A DNA stretch of 19,868 nt, taken from positions 1 through 19,868 of the forward strand of contig JAUXSJ010000235.1 of assembly GCA_030679615.1 (NCBI GenBank), written 5' to 3'. Positions 1 to 6,400 of the stretch are shown here, piece after piece. The DNA is from Parachlamydiaceae bacterium. Lineage in GTDB: Bacteria; Chlamydiota; Chlamydiia; Chlamydiales; Parachlamydiaceae. Below the pieces are notes generated by a model that saw only the letters and a list, made by a program, of their open reading frames with translations, was not told where the DNA came from and searched no databases. Made by a program: the position numbers and the translations under genes. Each line of letters opens with the position of its first letter. The first letter of the stretch is position 1.

Positions 1-29
1 AAAAACAAGCCCAGACTAAAATCTAGGCT
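1..29 (-). terminator. Possible intrinsic terminator at window edge
   Basis: Read on the minus strand, an 8-bp stem (29-22 with 15-8, including one G-U pair) closes a 6-nt loop and is followed by a TTGTTTTT run at 8-1. The shape fits an intrinsic terminator, but no minus-strand gene lies directly upstream (to the right) of it, so its role is unclear. Confidence 0.3.
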
Positions 30-152
30 ACAAAACACTTGAGAATTGCTTCGAAAAGCTCTTACATCAGTGATCTCATTGGTTTAAATTTTCAATCAAT
101 TAAGGATTTTTTCATTGCATTTTCTTTGATATTGTAAATCCAAGTTAAGCTA

Positions 153-182
153 TTGACAATTTAGAAAAAAGAAGGCTATCTT
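153..182 (+). promoter_or_regulatory. Candidate sigma-70-type promoter for guaD
   Basis: A consensus -35 box TTGACA (153-158) is followed after 18 bases by TATCTT (177-182) as a -10. This places transcription start about 38 bases before the guaD ATG. The -10 is imperfect; a second AT-rich GATAAT lies at 192-197. Confidence 0.45.
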
Positions 183-227
183 GAAAAAAAATGATAATGT
201 TATTTTTTTTCTTTTAATGGAGGTGTC

Positions 228-716
228 ATGGAAAAAAGAGATCACGAAAAATACATGAAGAAAGCAATAGAATTAAGTCGACGTGCAGCAATTATTGAGA
301 AATCGGGTGGTGTATTTGGTGCAGTGGTTGTCAATCCTCAAGGAGAAATAATAGGGGAAGGGTACAATCAAGTGAGTAAAACTCACGATCCACGTTGGCA
401 CGCAGAAATGCAAGCAATAGGGGAAGCATGCAAAAAAATGGGTACGCCTCATCTAGATGGTTGTGATTTGTATACAAGTGCTGAATGTTGTCCAATGTGT
501 TTAGCAACAGCGTATTGGGCGCATATTAGACACATTTATTTTGCTTCAACCACTGAGGATTCATTAAAATATGGTAATTTTGCTGATATAGGAATTTTAG
601 AGCAAATTTGCAAGCCACATGAAGAACAACAAATAAAAGCCACTCAAATGATGCAGAAAGAAGCTGTAGAAGTATGGAAAGAATTTGCATCTATGCCAGA
701 TAAAGTTCATTATTAG
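228..716 (+). CDS. guaD: Guanine deaminase (cytidine-deaminase fold)
   Basis: A 162-residue protein of the CDA fold that most resembles bacterial guanine deaminase of the B. subtilis GuaD type, which converts guanine to xanthine in purine salvage. The zinc site is visible as H58-A-E60 (ligand and proton-shuttle Glu) and C88-P-M-C91 (two Cys ligands). The N-terminal substrate-side segment GGVFGAVVV (27-35), the asparagine N47, the W57 just before HAE, and a C-terminus ending in Tyr all match the GuaD pattern rather than TadA. Length equals the family norm (about 156). The start follows a strong GGAGG (219-223) four bases before ATG. One oddity is that the usual E-P-C-P-x-C reads E-C-C-P-M-C. 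It is 19 bases upstream of the ABM gene and probably co-transcribed with it. A tRNA or cytosine deaminase function is less likely. Confidence 0.88.
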   Translation: MEKRDHEKYMKKAIELSRRAAIIEKSGGVFGAVVVNPQGEIIGEGYNQVSKTHDPRWHAEMQAIGEACKKMGTPHLDGCDLYTSAECCPMCLATAYWAHIRHIYFASTTEDSLKYGNFADIGILEQICKPHEEQQIKATQMMQKEAVEVWKEFASMPDKVHY

Positions 717-735
717 AATTTAAAAGAGCATTTTT

Positions 736-1671
736 ATGCCCCAATATTCTGAAAAGCCAACTTTAATTATTCTTAAAGTGGAAATTAAAACGGGTTTTGA
801 AAAAGAATTTGTGAATTGGCAAGCAAAATTTAATTCACAGTTTGTCTCACAAGATGGTTTTGTCAGTTTAGAATTTCTATCCCCATCCAATATTCAAAAA
901 AATTGGTTAATCATTCAGCGTTTAGTGAATCGTGAAGCTCTTCTTACATGGCATGAATCCCCCAATTTTCAAACTCTTTTGGAAGACTTGAGAAAAATTG
1001 CTGTGGATGGAGGAGTTCATGAACAATTTAATCAAGAGTCTCAATTTAGAGAAGGCGTTACTGAAGTCATTATGACCAAGGTAATCCCAAATCAAGATGA
1101 AGCCTACAGAAAATGGAGCGCTAAAATTCATCAAGCTGAAGCCATGTTTGGAGGGTTTCGTGGAGTTTATGTTCAGTCCCCAGCTGAAGCTGGTCATGGC
1201 CATTGGTTGACATTATTGCAATTTGACACAATGGAAAACTTAGATCGTTGGTTAAACTCTTCTGAGCGACAAGTGCTTTTAAAAGAATCTGCACCTTTAA
1301 TTTCAACTTTAGAAAGTCATCGAATGATTTCACCCTATGCAGGCTGGTTCTCTTCGATTGCTAAAGTGGCAGAAATGCCTCCTGCTTGGAAGCAAACAAT
1401 GATTGTTTTATTGGTTTTATATCCAATTGTGATGTTGGAATTTAAATATCTTAATCCGTTGATAAGTTCGTTAAGTACACCAATAGCCACTTTTATTGGA
1501 AATGCACTAAGCGTTTCTTTAATCACATTTCCTACAGTGCCTATTGCGATTTATTTTCTAAGATGGTGGTTAACACCCGATAAAAGTAATCCAAAATGGA
1601 TTGCTTTTTATGGAACATTGCTTGTATTGGTTTTATATGTAATTGAAATTATCATTTTTTCAATGATTTAA
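736..1671 (+). CDS. Tandem ABM-domain membrane-anchored protein
   Basis: A 311-residue protein with two antibiotic-biosynthesis-monooxygenase (ABM, ferredoxin-like) domains at about residues 10-85 and 108-185, followed by three predicted membrane helices (about 221-240, 256-275 and 288-310). This arrangement matches the COG3224-type family of ABM proteins with a membrane C-terminus. Members are widespread, mostly uncharacterised, and not proven monooxygenases; the fold often works without a cofactor on small aromatic substrates. The acidic and aromatic residues typical of each ABM repeat are present (FVNWQAKF, YRKWSAKIHQAE). The globular part precedes the helices and probably lies in the cytoplasm. 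It starts 19 bases after guaD with a weak AAAAGAG ribosome site, so an operon is likely, but no metabolic link between the two is evident. The stop codon overlaps that of the convergent next gene. Confidence 0.8.
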   Translation: MPQYSEKPTLIILKVEIKTGFEKEFVNWQAKFNSQFVSQDGFVSLEFLSPSNIQKNWLIIQRLVNREALLTWHESPNFQTLLEDLRKIAVDGGVHEQFNQESQFREGVTEVIMTKVIPNQDEAYRKWSAKIHQAEAMFGGFRGVYVQSPAEAGHGHWLTLLQFDTMENLDRWLNSSERQVLLKESAPLISTLESHRMISPYAGWFSSIAKVAEMPPAWKQTMIVLLVLYPIVMLEFKYLNPLISSLSTPIATFIGNALSVSLITFPTVPIAIYFLRWWLTPDKSNPKWIAFYGTLLVLVLYVIEIIIFSMI

Positions 1672-2159
1672 ATTTGTTGGAAAAAGTCTATAAATTCCAA
1701 ATTATCAATTTTATCGATAAATAAAGCAGATTCAATGGTTTCTTGTTGATGAACATTTAGAGGTTTGAGTATAAATGGACATTTTTCATTTTGAAGGTTT
1801 AAGTCAAATTTGCAAGTGATGAATGACTCAGTTTCATGTTGATCTTCCATTCCCGCTAGAGCTTTTTGATTGAAAATTTCATAGATTTTTTTAAATTGAT
1901 CATCAGTAAAACGTTTCTTACCACATAAAATACAATGCTGATAGATTATGTGATTTGTATGTAAATTTTTTTTAAAAGGATTAAATTTTAAAAAAAGATT
2001 TTTTACATAAAAGACATTAGCTGTTTGCAAAGGTAAATCTGTTTCACCAATGATAACGTCTTTTTTTTGACATTTTGCATTTTCATCAAAGTAATGCACC
2101 GCATTGATATATTGATCAAAGTTATTATTTGAATTGTCTATAATTAAATTATTATTCAT
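1668..2159 (-). CDS. Hypothetical four-cysteine protein
   Basis: A 163-residue soluble protein that I do not recognise. It begins with an Asn-rich stretch (residues 2-13), has H75-C76-x2-C79 followed by a basic segment, and then C116 and C127, the latter in a CPF motif. C76/C79/C116/C127 could bind one zinc, but spacing is the only support. No membrane segment or signal peptide is visible. ATG follows AGGT at a short distance, which supports the start. The reading frame is intact and AT-rich like its lineage-specific neighbours. The 3' end overlaps the stop of the ABM gene by three bases on the opposite strand, leaving no room for a separate terminator. It could be a lineage-specific protein or an effector; nothing in the sequence decides this. 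Confidence 0.6.
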   Translation of the reverse strand: MNNNLIIDNSNNNFDQYINAVHYFDENAKCQKKDVIIGETDLPLQTANVFYVKNLFLKFNPFKKNLHTNHIIYQHCILCGKKRFTDDQFKKIYEIFNQKALAGMEDQHETESFITCKFDLNLQNEKCPFILKPLNVHQQETIESALFIDKIDNLEFIDFFQQI

Positions 2160-2280
2160 TCTACCTAAATTGTTTGCTGTTAGATATTTAAGTAGATATA
2201 CTATAGAATCAAATAATAAAAATAAAGGTTAAAAACAGTGTGAATTAATACAGTCAATTTATTGATCAGATTTTTGAAAA

Positions 2281-2553
2281 ATGAAGCTTAGGGCGTATTT
2301 TGAAATTCGAAATATCGCTCAGATAAAACTCTATCTACCCATAGCTCTAGTGCTTCGAAAGTCGAAGCGTAGGAAAGCGGTGACAAGTCATCGCACTCCA
2401 AATTTTATTTGATTTTGATAAACTGACTTTAGGTTATATGTGGAGTACGGTGACTTGTCACCGCTTTCTTAAGCTTCGACTCGTCGAAGCGCTGGAGTCA
2501 AGGCTAGATTGGGTTTTATCTAAGGCGAAATTTCAAATAAGAGGGGGCTTCAT
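2281..2553. repeat. Long imperfect inverted-repeat element (MITE-like)
   Basis: This element fills most of the 494-base gap between the genes ending at 2654 and starting at 2159. The ends ATGAAGC (2281-2287) and GCTTCAT (2547-2553) are perfect inverted repeats. The similarity continues inward with gaps to a strong core, 2363-2400 against 2441-2478 (34 of 38 bases complementary), around a roughly 40-base AT-rich loop. Each arm also holds a small hairpin built on GCTTCG/CGAAGC. There is no transposase and no convincing ORF. The arms are too long for an ordinary terminator; a non-autonomous mobile element is the best guess. Confidence 0.8.
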
Positions 2554-2653
2554 ATAAATAGAGTATCTAAAGGCATTGATCCCGACTTTAGAGTTAACAT
2601 GTGCTAAAGCATTTACATTAAGCTAGGATACACCTTTTTCAGTAAATATCTTT

Positions 2654-3403
2654 TTAACATAAATCAATATCTTTAAAATTAATATAAAATATTTCTTTAA
2701 TATTTAGTGTCTTATACATTTTTAAAATATCTTCTTTTATTTTATTGGAAAAGATGAACATAATTATTCTTAACAATGGCTCGACTGTATCTTTAGTTAA
2801 GTCAATTAAAAATAATTTTAAAGGAGATAAGATATCTTCTTTATTCAACTCCATTACATTTTTTGCTAATTCTATTCTAGAGCTTGGATCATCGAGATTT
2901 TTTGTAAAAAATCGATGGCATCCTTTAAAATTGTATCCAAGATGTAAAAAAACTGTTGCTAGTAATCCAATTTTTTGCTTTACAATTGAACAGGCGAAAC
3001 CCAACACTGCACGCTTAAAAAAAAACATAATATTTTGATTACGTGATGCAAAAATATTTAAGCCCTCTATTGCAAAAAATGCTGTTATAAAACATGAACT
3101 TTTGACTGGATTGAACAATTTTTGTAAAATAGTTTCTAAGAAAAATCGATAAACCAATTCTTGTCGAATTGCCTTTACACTAAATTTATAAACTATGAAT
3201 CCTTTATACCATTCATAGGAATGGTTGTTTTTGTTAAGCGATGAAATTAGTCGGTTTTTATCGATTGAAAATTCTCCAGGTGTATAGAGGTGTTTTTGAA
3301 ATAAATTAATAATTTGAAAGGACAAGCTATTAAGGGCATATCCTCCTACGAAACATAAAGAAGGTAATAAAATTTTATTACTTATAGTAGTGTTAATCTT
3401 CAC
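2654..3403 (-). CDS. Divergent CPBP (Abi/CAAX-protease-like) membrane protein
   Basis: A 249-residue membrane protein with a central segment resembling the CPBP intramembrane glutamic protease family. Motif 1 (EExxxR in the family) appears as Q81-E82-LVY-R86. Motif 2 (FxxxH) appears as F109-AI-E113, with the His replaced by Glu. Motif 3 (HxxxN/D) is intact as H154-LGY-N158. Hydrophobic segments lie at about 10-33, 100-118 and 132-153. The changed first Glu and second-motif His suggest weakened or altered catalysis, if the family call is right. Residues 160-249 form a charged tail with one hydrophobic stretch (about 208-222) and no family match I know. The start is a GTG with a weak ribosome site; no ATG is available upstream of motif 1. 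It lies alone between two inverted-repeat elements. Family members process prenylated proteins or peptides, or act in bacteriocin immunity; the substrate here is unknown. Confidence 0.55.
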   Translation of the reverse strand: MKINTTISNKILLPSLCFVGGYALNSLSFQIINLFQKHLYTPGEFSIDKNRLISSLNKNNHSYEWYKGFIVYKFSVKAIRQELVYRFFLETILQKLFNPVKSSCFITAFFAIEGLNIFASRNQNIMFFFKRAVLGFACSIVKQKIGLLATVFLHLGYNFKGCHRFFTKNLDDPSSRIELAKNVMELNKEDILSPLKLFLIDLTKDTVEPLLRIIMFIFSNKIKEDILKMYKTLNIKEIFYINFKDIDLC

Positions 3404-3500
3404 TTAATAAACCAATTTTTTTTAATATTTAATAAATTTATACTTTTAACTATATAAATTCAAGTGTGTTAATTAAAACTAGTCTATTTAGTTTTTTATA

Positions 3501-4000
3501 TTCAATTCACCATGAATTCATCATGTTTTTTGGAGTGAGAAGGCCCAGCTCATCCTATTACCCATAAGTTCCTATGTATTTTAATTCTGAATAGTTTTTG
3601 AATCGCTCTACGAGCTCTATGCATTTTTTATCTTACTCCCACAGTTCCTTCGTCGCTCGTAAACTCGCTCCTTAGTTACTGGTGGGCTGTAATTGGAGTC
3701 GTCCTACGGACTCAGAACATATTAAAATTGCACCTTATAAACTAAGTATACATTTATATACATGTTTTAGAGTCCGTAGGACGACTCCAATTACAGCCCA
3801 CAGTGACTACATAGGAACTTATGGGTAAGGATGGGCCCAGCCTTCGCCTTTTTATGATTCGGATATCCACAAATGTACTTTAAAAGATTAAATTGGTTGA
3901 ATCGAAAATGAACACTGCATCATCATTATTCTCTCGTGGAAAAAAGCGAAGGCAGGGCCTTCGCACTCCAAAAAGTATGATGAATTCATGGCGAATTGAA
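3501..4000. repeat. Composite nested inverted-repeat element, about 500 bp
   Basis: The termini 3501-3546 and 3955-4000 are inverted repeats matching at 42 of 46 bases. Inside lie further nested pairs. First, 3834-3853 pairs with 3940-3959. Second, the segment around 3547-3577 (with TTACCCATAAGTTCCTATGTA) pairs with its complement around 3806-3832. Third, 3682-3718 pairs with 3763-3801. The left half carries about 100 extra bases (roughly 3578-3674) that the right half lacks; part of this recurs at 19750-19868. No transposase or credible coding frame is present. It fills most of the 631-base gap and ends 35 bases beyond the cmk stop, so it may also end that transcript. Confidence 0.82.
3605..3727 (+). 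repeat. Dispersed repeat, copy A
   Basis: This stretch, from the GCTCTACGAGCTCTATG motif to the ACTCAGAACAT end, is closely matched by 19750-19868 in the same orientation, with scattered substitutions and short indels. It contains a CCCACAG / CTGGTGGG pair and the small palindrome GTCCTACGGAC. It is part of the left arm of the 3501-4000 element, so the two copies belong to one repeat family. Confidence 0.85.
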
Positions 4001-4034
4001 TAAAAAAAATAAAGAAATGTTTTAAAAATCAATT

Positions 4035-4712
4035 TTAAGAATGAGGCCACTTCGTTTTAAGTGAATCCTTATACTCTAAAATTTTATAGACCACTTCGTC
4101 TGCATCTAAATCAGATGTATCTAATACATAAGCATCTTTTGCATTTGTAAGAGGGGAATGTTCACGTGTCGAATCATAATGATCGCGTTGAATGATTTCT
4201 TCTAAACATTGTTCTAAAGTTAAATCAGGATGCAGAGCTTTAATTTGATCATATCGTCGTTTGGCACGTATTTCGTTTCGACCGGTTAGGAAAATTTTTA
4301 ATGGGGCATCTGGAAACACAACAGTTCCCATGTCTCTTCCTTCAAAGACAGCATTGACTCCAACAGAAAGTTCTCTTTGAATTGCCGTTAATTTATCGCG
4401 TATCGCCTTTATTGCAGATACTTTAGAAACAGCCAAGGTGATTTCTTGAGAACGAATTTTTTGTGAAATGTCTTCGCCTTCATAAAAATAGCGTCTTTGA
4501 TGTTTAATGACTTTAATATCCATATTAAAGTCATTTAAAAATTGCTGAAGACTATCAGCGTTTGATAAATCGATTTGATGCTTTAAAATACCATAAGTCA
4601 AAGTGCGATACATCGCGCCAGTATCAAAAAAGATATATCCAATTGCCTCGGCTAATTTTTTCGCAATTGTACTTTTTCCTGTTGCTACTGGACCGTCAAT
4701 GGTAATAATCAT
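4035..4712 (-). CDS. cmk: Cytidylate kinase
   Basis: CMP/dCMP kinase phosphorylates CMP and dCMP with ATP to supply CTP, dCTP and the CTP used by CdsA. From the chosen ATG it is 225 residues, the family length. The P-loop is G7-PVAT-G12-K13-S14-T15, followed by the family-typical DTGAMYR at 30-36 and GRDMGT in the middle (the nucleotide-binding Arg-Asp segment). Near the C-terminus RDHYDSTREHSPL matches the lid and CMP-contact region. The open frame extends one codon to a TTG at 4715, but GAGG lies six bases before the ATG at 4712 and only three before the TTG, and chlamydial Cmk proteins begin MIITIDGP, so I chose the ATG. It follows cdsA after a gap of about 27 bases and ends the run; the usual chlamydial plsC is absent downstream, where a repeat element sits instead. 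Confidence 0.95.
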   Translation of the reverse strand: MIITIDGPVATGKSTIAKKLAEAIGYIFFDTGAMYRTLTYGILKHQIDLSNADSLQQFLNDFNMDIKVIKHQRRYFYEGEDISQKIRSQEITLAVSKVSAIKAIRDKLTAIQRELSVGVNAVFEGRDMGTVVFPDAPLKIFLTGRNEIRAKRRYDQIKALHPDLTLEQCLEEIIQRDHYDSTREHSPLTNAKDAYVLDTSDLDADEVVYKILEYKDSLKTKWPHS

Positions 4713-4717
4713 CAATC

Positions 4718-4722
4718 ACCTC
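4718..4722 (-). promoter_or_regulatory. Shine-Dalgarno site deciding the cmk start
   Basis: GAGGT on the minus strand lies at the usual distance from the ATG at 4712 but too close to the in-frame TTG at 4715. This favours the ATG as the cmk start. Confidence 0.65.
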
Positions 4723-4739
4723 AAAAAACTGAATTATTT

Positions 4740-5606
4740 TTAATCAAATAAGGACATTCGTAATAAAAGATACATTAATGGAAGTGTAAAGACAAGGGAA
4801 TCTACTGTATCTAAAATTCCTCCTAAGCCTGGAAGACGACTACTATTTTTTATACCCGCATCTCTTTTTAATAAAGATTCGGAAAGATCACCTGCTTGAG
4901 ACAAAACACTGATGAGGAATCCAAGCCAAAGACTTTGCCAGATCGTTAAATGGAAGATGTGTTTCATTTCTGTAAATTGAGAAAGCAAAGCAAAACCAAG
5001 GCTGATCACTAAAGCAAAAATAATGCCTCCTAAAGAACCAGCAATAGTTTTTTTAGGACTAATAAATGGGGCAAGTAAATGATGGCCTTTCCATTTTCCA
5101 ATAAAATAAGCTCCCACATCTGTTATTTTGCTTATCGTTAAAACATAAGCTAACCAAAGACGACCGTCTTGAGTGCCTGATGGAAAAAAATAATTGATTT
5201 TTAAAATACAACTTAACGGAATAGTTAAATAAATCATTCCAAAAACAGTTACAGCTAAGTTGACAATCGGGGGAGTCGAACGATAGAATAAAATTAAAAA
5301 GAAAACAATAAAGGATAGAAGTAGAACTAGTGAAGGAAGAGCATCGTAATAGGGAATATGCAGACTAAAAGCTGTGGCAAAGATGTATATAATAGAAAAA
5401 AGAATAGCTATGAAAGATAAAGGTTGAAATCCCTTATGTTCAACTAAGTGATAGTATTCTCTTAAAGCAAGGCTTATTAATAAAGCATTTAAAAGAACAA
5501 AAACTGGTTGAAATAAAGGGTTAAAAGAAAAATAAATGCTTATGGCAATGATAAAAAAACCCAAACTGCTACTTAATAGTCTCTGTTTGAATTGTGTAGA
5601 AATCAT
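4740..5606 (-). CDS. cdsA: Phosphatidate cytidylyltransferase
   Basis: CDP-diacylglycerol synthase is an integral membrane enzyme that makes CDP-DAG from phosphatidate and CTP, the branch point to PG, PS, PE and cardiolipin. Around eight hydrophobic helices cover the protein. The C-terminal family signature is recognisable as SLLKRDAGIKN..LPGLGG.LD..DSL. Compared with the PROSITE-style pattern, the usual KD reads KN, PGHGG reads PGLGG, and DR-x-D reads DTVD; PGLGG is, as I recall, common in chlamydial and related CdsA. Two ATGs compete. The one at 5615 directly abuts AAGGAG, too close to be used, whereas the ATG at 5606 lies nine bases beyond it and overlaps the uppS stop as ATGA. I chose 5606 (288 residues; 291 from 5615). 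It is translationally coupled to uppS, with cmk following. Confidence 0.93.
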   Translation of the reverse strand: MISTQFKQRLLSSSLGFFIIAISIYFSFNPLFQPVFVLLNALLISLALREYYHLVEHKGFQPLSFIAILFSIIYIFATAFSLHIPYYDALPSLVLLLSFIVFFLILFYRSTPPIVNLAVTVFGMIYLTIPLSCILKINYFFPSGTQDGRLWLAYVLTISKITDVGAYFIGKWKGHHLLAPFISPKKTIAGSLGGIIFALVISLGFALLSQFTEMKHIFHLTIWQSLWLGFLISVLSQAGDLSESLLKRDAGIKNSSRLPGLGGILDTVDSLVFTLPLMYLLLRMSLFD

Positions 5607-6379
5607 TCTCCCCATCTCCTTTGTCGGTTTTGGTAATCAAGTATTGCATTAACAAGGTGCTGAGGAGTGAAGTCAGGCCAAAGTACAGGAGCAATGTGAA
5701 TTTCAGAGTACGATAATTGCCATAGTAAAAAATTACTCAATCGCAATTCTCCACTAGTACGAATAAGTAAATCAGGGTCTCCCCACGGGTGAGTGTCTAA
5801 ATAACGTGAAATCATGGATTCGTTAAAATCTTCTTTCGTTAAAATTTTCTTATCATAATCGTCAACCATGGTTCGGAAAGTACGAGCGAGTTCATTTCGT
5901 GAACCATAATTTAATGCTAAAATAAGATTGATTTTTTCGCATTCCTTTGTTGCTTCTTTTGTTTTTTCAATGGTTTCTTGTAAAAAAGAAGGTAAAGGGG
6001 ATAGCTCTCCGATAGTATTTAATTTAACACCATTTTGAATCATGGATTCACATTGATTAACCAAATAGATGTTTAAAATGAGCATAAGAGCTGCAATTTC
6101 TTCCGGAGGACGATTCCAGTTTTCTGTGGAAAAACTATAAAAAGTGATGGATTTAATATTTAATTCGTTCGCAGCCTTAACAATTTCTGTTAAAGTATCA
6201 GCACCTTCTCGATGCCCTTCTGCAGCGTCAAAAAATTGTCGTTTTGCCCAACGTCGATTTCCATCAGGAATAATAGCAATATGTTGAGGGATACGTGTAA
6301 AATCAATCTGTAGAAGTTGATTACGGTCAAATGTGAAAGATTCTTCATCTACAGTTGAAACAACGTTATTAAGGGACAT
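5603..6379 (-). CDS. uppS: Isoprenyl transferase (undecaprenyl-PP synthase)
   Basis: This cis-prenyltransferase adds isopentenyl units to farnesyl-PP to make the C55 lipid carrier for peptidoglycan and surface glycans. The 258 residues are typical of the family. The conserved N-terminal motif IIPDGNRRWAK holds the catalytic Asp D39. Next come FYSFSTENWNRP and the C-terminal signature DPDLLIRTSGELRLSNFLLWQ, with the Arg-Thr-Ser and Arg-Ser residues that bind IPP diphosphate. It starts with ATG after GGAG (spacing five), 21 bases downstream of the lepA stop, and its stop overlaps the cdsA start. The uppS-cdsA-cmk order matches what I recall from Chlamydia trachomatis (CT450-CT452). About 30 N-terminal residues precede the catalytic core, a modest extension. 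Confidence 0.95.
   Translation of the reverse strand: MSLNNVVSTVDEESFTFDRNQLLQIDFTRIPQHIAIIPDGNRRWAKRQFFDAAEGHREGADTLTEIVKAANELNIKSITFYSFSTENWNRPPEEIAALMLILNIYLVNQCESMIQNGVKLNTIGELSPLPSFLQETIEKTKEATKECEKINLILALNYGSRNELARTFRTMVDDYDKKILTKEDFNESMISRYLDTHPWGDPDLLIRTSGELRLSNFLLWQLSYSEIHIAPVLWPDFTPQHLVNAILDYQNRQRRWGE
5616..5621 (-). promoter_or_regulatory. Shine-Dalgarno site deciding the cdsA start
   Basis: AAGGAG within the end of uppS abuts the ATG at 5615 with no spacer, but lies nine bases from the ATG at 5606. This favours the latter and coupled translation through the ATGA overlap. Confidence 0.55.
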
Positions 6380-6400
6380 GTTACTCCAATGTTATCCTAT

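Noticed and set aside
2654..3403. Abi-type phage defence gene
   Set aside because: The CPBP/Abi family name alone does not show defence; the motifs are altered and no bacteriocin or defence genes lie nearby.
2281..4000. CRISPR array suggested by the repeated motifs
   Set aside because: The repeats are inverted pairs without regular spacing or unique spacers, and no cas gene is present.
4713..4715. TTG as start of cmk
   Set aside because: It is only three bases from the GAGG, while the next codon, ATG, has normal spacing and matches the family N-terminus.
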